Shown piece after piece: positions 1 through 10,228 of a DNA stretch of 64,000 nt (positions are counted from its first letter, which is position 1; each line of letters starts with the position of its first letter). The position numbers were made by a program, and so were the translations under genes. The stretch is from Isoetes taiwanensis (Eukaryota > Streptophyta > Lycopodiopsida > Isoetales > Isoetaceae). Below the pieces are notes generated by a model. It was not told where the DNA came from and ran no database searches. It saw nothing but the letters and a program-made list of their open reading frames with translations. The stretch lies in the NCBI GenBank assembly GCA_021234155.1, contig JAJEKV010000006.1:8275003-8339002 (forward strand), written 5' to 3'.

Positions 1-480
1 ATAGAGTATGAGAAGCATTGGTTTTGGAGTGATGGCTGCTCATCACAATTCAAGTCAGAAAACCTTTTTTTCTTAGGCGGTACTTCACAATCAATGACAA
101 GGAAATAGTGTGGAACTACTTTGCCACCGCTCATGGTAAAGGTGAACATGATGGTGCAGTGTGCCGTTATCAAAAGGTCGCTAAGTAAGGAACAACTCAA
201 ACCCAATGGTGTGCAACCGAGGCATGCTAAAGATATTGTAAAATTTCGCGGTACATATTTCAGCCATCTACCGGTCGATGAAACAGATGAGATCAAAAGA
301 TATTTTTGGGAAATTGAACTTCTTTGTTGTGGCAAACATGGAAGAATATGAAATTGAAACACTCAAAGGCACAAAGAAGATTCATCAGATCAGACTGCTG
401 CCAGGACTAGACCAAAACAGCTTGCTCATAGATGCCCCGTCATGTTTTCGCTTCGCTTTGCATGGATCATAATTGGGACT
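1..480 (+). pseudogene. Decayed transposase-like fragment (WSDG...HGKG motif)
   Basis: The start of the window translates to a piece with HWFWSDGCSSQFKS, then WNYFATAHGKGEHDGA, and after a +1 frame change KRSLSKEQLKPNG. The spacing of 'WSDG..SQFKS', an aromatic-rich stretch and 'HGKG..DG.G' followed by 'KR' resembles a conserved block in many uncharacterised eukaryotic transposon-derived proteins. Another frame change follows near position 300, after which a further 50 or so codons look coding-like (NSLLIDAPSCFRFA). With at least two frameshifts and no start, it is a relic, and its left end lies outside the window. Family assignment is inference from memory of the motif; it may be a MULE- or hAT-like DDE element. 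Confidence 0.4.
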
Positions 481-1640
481 CCCGCATCAATACGTAGATT
501 TGGAAAGTGGGAGGTAACCGACTTAAAACCAGGAGTTGAGAAGAAAAAGAGACTCTTGAACAAGCCAATGAATGGATCAAGAATTTGGTAGAGGTAGGTG
601 ACAATTTTGCAAAATTGAATGCCGAGGTAGACAATTCGTGAGGGTGTGGACTTCTACATCCTCAAGTGCACGTAACCCAAATGCACACTTGAAGATTCAT
701 ACAAAGATGGATGGGGGCAAAAATTTGGAGTGCATGAGGTTATCTTAAGTGGATTGTATTATCAATTCTTGGGTAATTTCAAGTATATGTTGCTCACTAA
801 ACAACCCGAAGCCTCCCCAGGTACGACCATGTGGTAAGATATCCTAAAATTGATATGGAGAAAATAGAAGGCACAGACATGTACGTAATTTCACAGAGAC
901 CCATGAAAAAATTATGGCCATCTCCCAATAACAATGTAATTCTTTGACACTTAACCAAATTGATGGCATTCTTTTCAAGTGATTTGTTGTTCCAAAGACC
1001 TAAGCACGTAAGCACACATTTGTATATATATTAATAATAGTGAGGATGCACAAGGGTGGTGTGCATGGACACGCACTTTGAAATGAAGATTGAATTGTTG
1101 TTTAAGAATGTACATTTGTGACATTGGAATAACATTCAATTATTTATTTTGATACCATCACTATCCCAACATTCTTGGCAAAATTATATTGTAAAGGCAT
1201 TTCCTCGATGTGACATGTGTCAATTCCAATGGTCGCATTTAATTATTTAAGCCCGGTTACTTAATTAATTGTTTCGGGCGTGTGAGGTTTTTCAGATAAT
1301 CGACGCGCCTAAGCATAGGATTTAAGCACTAGGCCCCTAATCATAGGATTTCAGCTCTTTCTTACGCCCTCACGCTACCGCTTTAAGCCGCCAGAATCCG
1401 TTTCCACCCGGCCACGCCCGTTTATTTGCAATGGCCTCGTGATGCGCCGGAAAACCAAGCACCGAGTATGTGCTTAAACAAGTGCCGAAGATGCGGATGT
1501 CGCCATAATACAAGGGGCCTACTTCTTCGAGCCGGTTCAGCCAGATTCAAGAACGCATAATCAAGATCGAGAGGAAGAAGAAGGTATTATCTTGTTTTGC
1601 ATTTTTTTGTTTTGTTTTTCTTTTTCTAACATTCTTGTTT
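481..1640. other. Intergenic, no gene recognised
   Basis: AT-rich sequence without a convincing open frame. A somewhat more GC-rich patch lies at about 1250-1560, but its short frames match nothing I know. Confidence 0.5.
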
Positions 1641-1673
1641 ACGTAAGTGGAGCAGAAGTGTAAAGGTGAAGTG

Positions 1674-1704
<31 letters not shown>

Positions 1705-1900
1705 TGGAAGAAGAAGAGGAATCAAGAAGAAGAAGAAGACAATTTCGAGGAAGACAATTCGAGGAGGAAGAGGAAGATGGAGAGGAAGAGGAAGAGGCGG
1801 ATGAAGAAGAAGAAAAAACCGCTGAGTCGTTATGAAGAGAGCCCCACTAAGAGGGCAGAGGAGGCAGGAATTGAGGAGAATGTGTGGAGTGAGCCGTAAA
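1640..1900 (+). repeat. Purine-only (GAA/GAG-rich) low-complexity tract
   Basis: About 250 bases are almost entirely A and G on the plus strand, made of GAAGAAGAG-type triplets. It is open in several frames: Glu/Lys/Arg-rich on plus and Leu/Pro/Phe-rich on minus, which is expected from composition alone. I treat it as a simple-sequence tract rather than a gene. It could form a triplex or act as a polypurine nucleosome-free stretch, but nothing in the sequence proves that. Confidence 0.75.
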
Positions 1901-1907
1901 GCCCTTG

Positions 1908-2000
1908 AAGACACCCCCTGCTCAAAGACACCCCCCGCTCAAAGACACCCCCAAGACCACCCCCCGATCAAAGACACCCCCCGAATCGAAGACACCTACT
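1908..2000 (+). repeat. Short tandem repeat, unit containing AAAGACACCCCC
   Basis: Four to five imperfect copies of a unit of roughly 17-20 bases centred on 'AAAGACACCCCC' follow directly after the purine tract. The short frame across it (Pro/Thr/Lys-rich) is a by-product of the repeat. Confidence 0.65.
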
Positions 2001-2159
2001 GAAGGCCTTTTTTGTAGAAAAATTTTGTTAATATACAAAAAATTTTGTCTCTCACAATTTTCTATAATCGCCTCATCTACTTCTTTTCAACAGATCACAT
2101 TTTGTTTTTCTATTGAGTAAAGAATGAATTCATTTGATGTTCTTACTTCTATTATCCAT

Positions 2160-2625
2160 GCGGTGGCAAAACATTGAATTCTTGTACAGTCCATATTCTC
2201 GCTTGAATGTAATAAAGGTTCGCTCAAACACTAAGCACTTTAATTAGTTTTCAAAGAAGGCTTGTGAGTAAGCAATCGGAATGCAATAGCACACATGCAA
2301 TAAACAAATTTATCTCAGAAACAGTTATATAGCATAACAAGAAGTTAATCGCAAAAAGCATTTAACATATATGTTTTCATCTATGAAATGTTATTTTTGT
2401 CTATCTATCAAATTTATGAAGTTCATTTCTCGGCAGTCCATTCAGATTCTCGCTTGAGTGTAAAGGTTTCTAGCTCTTTCATTAGTTTCAAACACTAAGC
2501 ACTTTAATCACTTTTCGGCATTGGTGCGAGTGAGTAAGCATCGAACACACGAAAGCACTTATGCAATAAAAGCTACCTTTAAACAGCTTATATGGCTTAG
2601 CAATAAGCACAAGACCTTACCCGCA
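2160..2625. repeat. Two-copy imperfect direct repeat, offset about 260 bp
   Basis: The block at about 2185-2350 ('ATTCTCGCTTGAATGTAA', 'AAACACTAAGCACTTTAAT', 'GAGTAAGCA', 'ATGCAATAAA', 'TATATAGC') is repeated with changes at about 2445-2610 in the same order. It is a decayed tandem duplication with no coding potential. The stretch 2626-3000 contains nothing recognisable. Confidence 0.55.
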
Positions 2626-3002
2626 TGACAAGAAGCACATGATGACATTAAGCAACTACATAAAAGTATCTGTCATTGAAGTATATATAAACAATATAGC
2701 AAAAACTTATAGACAAGTCCGCATTGAACTACATAAACAATATAGCAATAACATTCTTAAATTAAGATAAAGATGGTACATGAAAAGTGTAGGATTCCTT
2801 GGCCTAAATAAATGACAAACAGGTTAATAATCATGGAGAATGACAAGCGCCATCACCATAAACCTTCTCCAATTCCTTCTTCACAAACCCGCAGAATCAA
2901 GAATCGTTTTCCGTAAAGTCTTTCCAAGCATAGCTTCATAATCTTTTCTATCCTGCCTTAGGCCAAGGCTTGTATCTATGTGTATTCTTCACCAAAGTGA
3001 CT

Positions 3003-3600
3003 TCATTTCTTCCTCGGCCTTGGCCAAGCGCAGATTTCTTCTATCTTTGGGGTGAGTAATGGAAGCACTTCATCATGGACATCCATCTTGAATGCGTGTA
3101 CCCGCAGTAAATTTCCGTGGACCGCTAAGGTAAGACTTGTACAATGAATCATCAAGAAGCAAAGTCTTACCCGAGAATCTTGGGTATGACTCATATATTT
3201 TCCCAAGTGGTTTCATCATGATCGACAGCCTGTGTTTGTTAGGGTGGTGAAAACGGGTCCGCACACATTTTTCCCCGCCCCCATACAAATTCAAATTGCC
3301 CCTCAAAACTGACATAGTACTTTGCAAAAGACATCTTCCACATTGAGAGTTGCATTGATGACCATATACCAACACAACACTTCAGAACAAAGTCTTCAAG
3401 AAGAACACCGCTCGGGTCCGAATATCACTTTCTTTTCGCTAGTGTATGTCATTGTCAATCCCGCCTCCAAGCCGTATGTGTTCATTTGCACCAAATGTTT
3501 TACCAACACACCATTTAAATCCAAGACAATGAGTTTATCTTTATCGGGCAAATCAATATTTAGTACGTTGGAACATCCCGAATACCTACACAACAGAATT
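3003..3600 (-). pseudogene. FCP1/NIF-type (HAD) phosphatase domain, broken
   Basis: Read leftward from 3593, the minus strand gives KLIVLDLNGVLV, the HAD motif I of the FCP1/TIM50/NLI-interacting-factor family (D-x-D/N core). After a frame change come GIWSSMQ (HAD motif II region, usually 'WSS') and EFVWGRGK (family usually 'FVWGQ..C'). After another frame change come KPLGKIYESYP and LLLDDSLYKSYLSGP, matching the family's 'TLLIDDSPYK' motif. So every landmark occurs in the right order over about 550 bp, but in at least three frames, and motif I has Asn where the second catalytic Asp is usual. Family members dephosphorylate phospho-Ser/Thr, for example on the RNA polymerase II tail. The domain call is fairly secure; activity is unlikely. 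Confidence 0.6.
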
Positions 3601-3609
3601 ACTACATGA

Positions 3610-5636
3610 ATAAATAGATGAAGATGAAAATGAAAAATGGGTTGAATGTGGAAACCCTTTCAGACATCAAACAGGATTTCTCGACCTAACAGAATGAACC
3701 GGTAATCCTACGTTGAATGCAACAAAAGAAAATCAATAATATTCAATATTTTAATCAACACTAAGTTGTGGCCTTCTTGCCCAACAATGCCCATACCCCT
3801 TTCCGTGGTTAGTAATGGCAAAGAATCACTTGTTGAAGATCGTGCTCACCCGAAACTTGAGGGCCCGATTCTGCAGATTTTCTTCGTAACACACTTCGAT
3901 ATGTGTGGTGTCATGATTGAGATCGCTTCCTCGCATCTTTTGCATAGCTACTTCTTGTTCTCTTTCTTGTAGCCCGAACAACTACTTTGCTATCCTCCAA
4001 ATTTTACCCTCTTTGTTCTTCTCGCCCTTTGCTTTCTCGCAAATATTCAGCCAAGTTACCCTCATCCGGATGGAATTACTCCCTCAACTTCCTTAGGTGC
4101 TTCAAGGTGTACAATTGGGTCCGTTGTTTTTTCCACAACCGGTGCCGTGTTTACAACTGTGTCAGTGTTTACAACCGGTGCCGTGGTTTACGCCTTCTTC
4201 TATAGCTTCTTGGACGCCTTCTTGACCGGTGGTGGTGGTTCATTGTTGTAATCAAATCACCACAATTGATCAGATCCTATAGGACTTTGCAGGGTGTTGT
4301 GCATCTTCAAATGGCACCAATGTCCTTCTTTGAACCCCTCAAGGGTGAGTCAATTGCGTGACGGATTAACACATCCTTTTTTGGTGTACTATTTGAAGCA
4401 CCCGCAACATGGCCAAAACCTAGCTCGCCAAATACACCCTCCGCACCTTTCCAGGGCAACCATGAATACATTGTCCTCCTCTCAACAATGAACAACAAGC
4501 TATATGATACTCATGTTGGCAATTCGGTGCTAAACTTAACCTCGTAAGTTTTTAGTGAATTCCGCACCACATGCCGAACATGTATAAAATGGATCTTCCA
4601 CTAGCAACTTATCTCGTGATAATAGTAGAGATGCTAAATGTTGCAGGAGTATCCATTTTCAGCTTCCACAAATTGTTTATGTAGAAATGCGTAAGTCTCT
4701 CGTTCTTCTTCGAGAACTTTTTAACTCCTCCTCAAGTTTGAGTTTACGCTTGACCCCGCTCATTAACGGATGTAGGGTTCATTGCTTTTTGTACCTTGTT
4801 CCCGTGCAAGTTTCCATCCGACAGTCTGCTCCAAATCTTTAATTTCGCCTCCAACTCACATGTTGGATTAAGCTTGAACTCCTCCCGCTTTGTAGCCAAA
4901 TCATTTGTGGTCTGTCTTAAACCTGTTTTCAGCCTCTTCCAACATCATTTTTTCAGAATCCGAGAGGCCTTCTCATTGCCTTTCAGCTCACTTCCTACCG
5001 CTTCCAGATTCTTTGTGATAAGTAAAACTGATTTTCCAATCTCCATCTTCGCATTCTCTAAGGTTTTATGTTTTCATCACATGCACCGACCTCATTTGAT
5101 CCAAACCGCCACCTTTGGCTTTGCCTTCATTTCAGTTTTTCCTAACATGTGCTACAACATCGCCTCTGCTTTTACTTGTCTATTGTTGTGGTATCTTTGA
5201 CATTGCACAAAGAAATGCAGCCCGGCTTTACTTTGTGTTCCTCAGGTGCAAGTATTGATCTAGTGCAATTTTCAAACGCAAAAGCAAGGGCCAGTTGCTT
5301 TCTTACTTCTTTGTTGTGACAATTCTTGTAGATTTTTCGGCAGAGTGTTTCCAACTTCTCTTGAAGATGCTCCTTTGCACAGTGCCATTTTATCTTTCCC
5401 TTGTTCAACTTCTTTGTCCAAACAGAATCCCAATCTCGATCCGTGACATTATTTTCCAACCAAACTTCTTCCTCGTGGGGCTTCACCCCCGAATTGCACA
5501 GACCTCTGATGGTGTGAAAATCATCCGCGCTCCATGCCTCCATCGTCAACAGTGAAACACTGATCTGAGTTTTCGCGCCCAGGGGAAAAGGAGGGAGAAG
5601 GGCGTGACGGGCTTCGACGTCCGCGAGTTTCAGCAC
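3610..5636 (-). pseudogene. Lys/Glu-rich coiled-coil coding remains upstream of the FCP1-like domain
   Basis: A 154-codon frame opens at 5636 on the minus strand (an internal Met at 5543 begins MEAWSADDFHTIRGL). It is Cys- and Lys-rich (CAKEHLQEKLETLCRKIYKNC) and stops at 5172. Below it, several minus frames keep charged, heptad-like stretches (LENAKMEIGKSVLLITKNLE; KRKLKLEEELKSS; EYLREKAKGEKNKEGK), broken by stops and frame changes, down to the phosphatase motif near 3590. I read this as the N-terminal coiled-coil part of the same decayed gene, in the order unknown N-domain, coiled coil, FCP1-like domain. Whether gaps are introns or decay cannot be told without a transcript. The antisense plus-strand frames here are shadows. 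Confidence 0.4.
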
Positions 5637-5693
5637 TTAAAGTGCTTAAACGCTTCGCCAAAAGTTGTACCCCACTAGCGATTTTACACCCAT

Positions 5694-7559
5694 ATGGATT
5701 CCACTGACGCCTTGCAGCATGATCTTCAGGCTGCCCACGCTCAGAATCAGGCTTTGGAAGAAAGTCTTCAGAGTAAGCATGGGGCTTTGGTGGACACTCG
5801 AGCTGCTCTCCTTAAAGAACAGGAGACACACACTGCTATGGAAGAACAACAAGCTGAACTTCAAGCTATCATCACGGAGCTTCTGGCTCAGATCATCAGA
5901 AAAGACAAGCTTCCTTTTTACGCTCAGGCTCTCTACACGGGGTTGCAAAATGAATATACCCGTCAACAGCATGCCACCACATAGGGTGAAATTCGCATTA
6001 ATGTCTTGGAAGGACAGCTAGCAGCAGTACAGACACAGGTCACGGAACTACAAATGCAGCTCATTGACTCACGGATCTTCGTCTTCACAGGCCACTCATG
6101 CTCACAGAATGATCAATAAACAGGTCCCTCTCCTTACTCAGAAAGACAACAGAATCCATGATCTGGAACATCAGTTGCAGCAGGCAATTCAGTCTGCTGA
6201 TGACGCACATCATTAGCACGAGAACTATGTCTCCTTAGCTGTCCACATGTAGGGTGATTTTCCCAAAACCACGAGCTATTTGAACTATGTTCAACCCGAA
6301 GACATCGTTTTTTGCTCAAGTGGTTCACTAATGGAACTCTTCACAGCTCTCTCACTAGCAAGGATCTGCTCACTATCTGGCCCGATCTTTCCATTGAAGA
6401 CAAAGGCTTTCTTTGTGCTCTTCTTACATTTTAGCTTATTCCTTGTGAAGATCAAGAATTCTTTATTCTTCGCCTTGTTCAACTAATGACCTATGTCATG
6501 CACGATTTCTATTTTGCTGACATACAGGATAAGTTTGATGACGGTCCACACCGTACCGTTCAAGGTGATTCAAATGCCAAATGGCTGTTACAGCAGGAAA
6601 ATAAATATCTTCAAGATCAGCCATGGGTCGCTGCTCTTCAGGCAGAGTACTTGCCCGAGCTAGCTCGCCATTTGCCTCTTCGAATTGCAGAAACTTTACA
6701 GCAAGTCTGCAAAAATTTGTATGAGGACATGGGAATTAAATTCACTCAGATCTACTTACAGCACTTAGGTGCCCTCAACAGTCTCCGTGCCTATCTTAAC
6801 GGCGAGATCATTCATGTGGACTGGGTTCCTCCTCCTATCGACACACTTCTTCCCTGTTCAGAATGGGAACATTGGTGTCAAACCCTGAATGATGATCTAC
6901 TTCAAGAGTTCCGCAACCAAGCTCAACAGCCTATGATGCAGCCTCCTCCTCAGCATGATACACTTTATGTGTCATTAGGGGAACCTCCACGCTGTTAGTT
7001 TCTTACTTCTGACTGACGCTCCTCCTTTTGGACCAAGGCTCTGGCTAATCACGCTGATTGGACCCTGGCACACATCTCTCCAGACCTTCAGTGGGATCCA
7101 CGCTTCGTGCGCCATAATGTCTGGCAGGAAGAAGAAACCCTGGATCATAACCAAAATAGGATATACATTTCTAATGAACGAGGTTGGCAAAACCACGCTC
7201 ATGCCGTCTGGGGACTTACCCAATTCTTGCAAAGGGCTGCCACGTCCCCTGATCCGTTAGTGCACCGCCAAAAAGCCAGTTTTTATGCTGCTTTGAAGTG
7301 TCTTCTCACATATTCGATTGCCTGCCAACGTCCTGTTTACTATTGTAATCCCAATGCCAATGCTGGAACTTTTGATCTCCAAACTTGTCTATTCATTAAA
7401 TGTCAGTATGTTCCCGCTGAGGCTCATCGTGCTTTTGAAGACATGGCCGGCTTTTTGATAGACGCGTCATCCTCCCTTGGGGTACACTCTTCGGATGCTC
7501 TGAAAGATCGGCAAGATCTCATTCCACTCGAATCATATGGCTTCCTAGATCTCAAATGA
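5694..7559 (+). pseudogene. Long unrecognised coiled-coil reading frame with stops and frameshifts
   Basis: Starting at ATG 5694, about 620 codons remain readable. 5694-5981 is a strong coiled coil (LQAAHAQNQALEESLQSKHG, then LEGQLAAVQTQVTELQMQL after a TAG at 5982). A frame change near 6070 leads to KQVPLLTQKDNRIHDLEHQL, and the original frame resumes by about 6350. 6486-6998 is open (LPELARHLPLRIAETLQQVC; ends TAG) and continues in frame past a TGA to 7107-7559 (GWQNHAHAVWGLTQFLQRAA; CQRPVYYCNPNANAGTFDL). All long pieces share one frame, so this is one protein gene with about five stops and two shifts. I recognise no domain. The codons are more GC-rich than the surroundings. It lies head-to-head with the minus-strand gene that starts 58 bp away. 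Confidence 0.55.
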
Positions 7560-8083
7560 ATGTTGCTCCGAGCAAGATACACTGACTTAGGAATTTCCCA
7601 CCATTGGTTAATGATATTATAAGCTGTGAAAACTCTAGAAGAAGAGCATGTACGGTTCAAATTTGCCTCCGCTTCTACAGATGTCAGAGTAAAGTATGCT
7701 ACTTTGTGTGCATAAACTCAGTCCGCTGGATATACTTCTATAGACATCTCCATGGCCGCCCTAGCATCTTACATTCTAGAAGCATATGAGCAACATGCAC
7801 AATTATATCTAGGGTAGATACATTCATATCACATATTGTCTAGTAGGTTATTATTAAGGTGTTTGCAATGAAAGCCTATCAAGATGTTGCAATCATGTGC
7901 TTAGAAAAGGTAGACTTTGTTACATCAATGAGGCCCATATCATTATACTCAAGTCCTTTATACAACTCAGACAGACGTCATTTTACATAGCCTCTAGTTT
8001 AGGCTAAAGTGAAAAAAAAGAAGCAGGTAAAAACATTTCCTCCTACTCCATGTAAATTATGTAGTATTTCCTATTCTAGCCAC
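7560..8083. other. Intergenic, nothing recognised
   Basis: AT-rich stretch between the decayed coiled-coil frame and the stop codon of the DUF3537 gene. It would hold the 3' untranslated region of the minus-strand gene. Confidence 0.4.
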
Positions 8084-10228
8084 TTAATGTAGAAGTTGTC
8101 CAACAGTTTGCCCCATGATGAACAAAATTAATGTGAATTCTATAACAAAAACACCGTAAAGTGTTCCACGGTCTAGTGTATAACCAAATACAGAAATGCC
8201 TGCCATGTTCATCTGCATGTACGTGACTGGGGATAAAAAGTGACAACAATTAGTTAGAGAAAATATAATTTAATTCATTCCTTCTAGAACTTGAGGGAAT
8301 AAGTATGATGCATTTTGTTTTTGTTTTTAGAACCTTCGCTTGGTATCTTTGCTATAGAAGGCAAAATACACAAGAGACAAGAAATTAATGGGGAGGGGAG
8401 GACACAACATGTTAATTTTGTCTTTTGCAATGAATATAGAGCACGTGCATATACGTATATGCTTGAACAAGATAGAAATTCACATGACAAATGATATAAA
8501 AACATATACACAAAGATATTTTCTTACCTAGGTGTATGCTTAGAATAGGTAGGTAACATGACAAATAACATATAAACAACATTTTCTTACATAGGTGCAT
8601 GCTAGAATAGGTAGATCCACAAGACATGACAAATAACATAAACACCATAGAGAGAGATATTTGTTTTCAACCTAATGTATGCTACACTATAAATAAAATA
8701 GAAAACAAACAGAGGAAGATTCTCTTACCTAGGGCTTGATTTTTACAGAAGTCAAGGACACCATAGGTGGGTTCGCCAGAGGGAGTATCAGAGGCAGTAA
8801 CTGCATGCCATTCACTAACAGCTGCAACAATGCCACCAGCTCTGTGGGAAATGGAAACAGCTCCATTGAGGCAGAGGACAATACCAAGGATTTGGACCAC
8901 AGAGTTAATCTGCAAAGGCCAAGGTCAATATAGGCACAAAAAGCTAAACCTAAAACTACGTAATCATTGGCGAGAAAAGTAGAGACGAGATAGGCAGCAA
9001 TTTTTATGTCATGCCTCATTAGCAACATGTAGAAAGAGAGTTAACAACATGCCATAAAATTTTGTAAATGCATTTTCTTTTTTTTTTCTTTTTTTTTAAG
9101 GCAAGTAAATGCATTTTCAAGCATAGTTCTACACAAAAAAAAAAAACTTACAGCCAAACCGCTGGCTTTCACAAATGTGAGTTCTTCAGGAGAGAGAAGC
9201 AAGAGCACCAGAGAGGAGGCCTGGCTAATTGTGATTGTAAAGAGAGACAGAAACAAGAAGAGGCTACCGCGGTCGCTGATCTTGGAAATTTGGTGCCGGA
9301 TTGACATGTACTCTGCTAAGATAGTAGGGGCATCTTTGGTTTCTCCCAAAAGGTTGTGGAATGCATCCAAACGCAGAGTTTGCAGAGAGCACATGAGCCT
9401 GAAGAGCATGCACATCAGGAAAAACATGCCTGTTTTGTATGTCCATGAAACCATTGAAGCAGCCCACAGAATTACTTCTTCCCATTTGCCAATGTCTAAT
9501 CCTGGAATATCCACTGAGGCCTTGGAGTACCACCAGATTCTGATTGGGGCTTCGATCAGAAACAGAGGTATAAGCATGGTGAACAGGCTATGGAAAGCAT
9601 GCTGCATATAAAAAACCCATTAAGTACTAATCCATAAATAGCAGAGCAAAAAATGCCCTTTCATTACTAAAACTTATGAAAATGAAGTTTGAGCCTAAAA
9701 CAGAGTCTTATAAGTACTCACAGTCACTAATTCAGTGTACCCAGTTTGCACCTCCTTGCTTTCCTTCTTCAGATTATGCAGCAGAAGAACCTTTCTGAGG
9801 CCGTGCTTTCGGAGAATAGAAGATAGAATTAAAAAAGACACAGCAGCAAGGGCAGATTCAAATATATTCTCAGCGATATTGTATGATTTACAATCTGTGC
9901 ACGTAATCCACATAATTTCCAAAACAGGAACAACGAAGACAAGGGCGAAGAAGATGAGCCAGGAAATGAGGGTCTGGAAAGTGCTGGATTGATCGAGGGC
10001 CATCCAGAAGAGGCCGAGGCGAAGGGGCTGGAGATCCTGGCCAAAATCTGTCTGAGATCGGGTGAATTTCTTGGTGAAGACTCTGTTATACATTTTGTCT
10101 CTGTGGATCTTGGTGGCCACAGGGGTGGGATTGATGGGGGATCCGAACCCGCCGAAGTCGCCCATTCGATTGTTGTTGTTGTAAGATGGCGCCAGCAGCG
10201 GAGTAACGGAGGCTCCATTCAGCACCAT
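8084..10228 (-). CDS. DUF3537 / gustatory-receptor-like (GRL) seven-helix membrane protein, 4 exons
   Basis: Exons (minus): 10228-9722, 9601-9152, 8909-8729 and 8226-8084, all with GT-AG introns. Lengths of 507, 450, 181 and 143 bp give one uninterrupted 426-residue frame. The predicted protein has a soluble N-terminus, then hydrophobic segments TLISWLIFFALVFVVPVLEI and ESALAAVSFLILSSIL (exon 1), three more in exon 2 (FTMLIPLFLIEAPI; VILWAASMVSW...FFLMCMLF; LFLFLSLFTITISQ), one in exon 3 (VVQILGIVLCLNGAV) and one in exon 4 (GVFVIEFTLILFIMGQTV). Exon 3 carries the family-like SISHRAGGIVAAVSEWHA. The exon 3/4 join gives QALVTYMQMNMAGISVFGY, matching the conserved C-terminal 'QALV.Y...N.AGI...G' of plant DUF3537 proteins. 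These are distant relatives of insect gustatory receptors with poorly known function. Intron 3 carries a tandem repeat. Confidence 0.88.
8515..8640. repeat. Two-copy tandem repeat (about 65 bp) inside intron 3 of the GRL gene
   Basis: 'ATTTTCTTACCTAGGTGTAT...AGAATAGGTAG...ATGACAAATAACATA' at about 8517-8572 is repeated as 'ATTTTCTTACATAGGTGCAT...AGAATAGGTAG...ATGACAAATAACATA' at about 8581-8640. It is intronic and non-coding. Confidence 0.6.

Noticed and set aside
1647-1914. Glu/Lys-rich (plus) and Leu/Pro-rich (minus) open frames
   Set aside because: They follow from the purine-only tract; every frame lacking stops there has biased composition and no domain.
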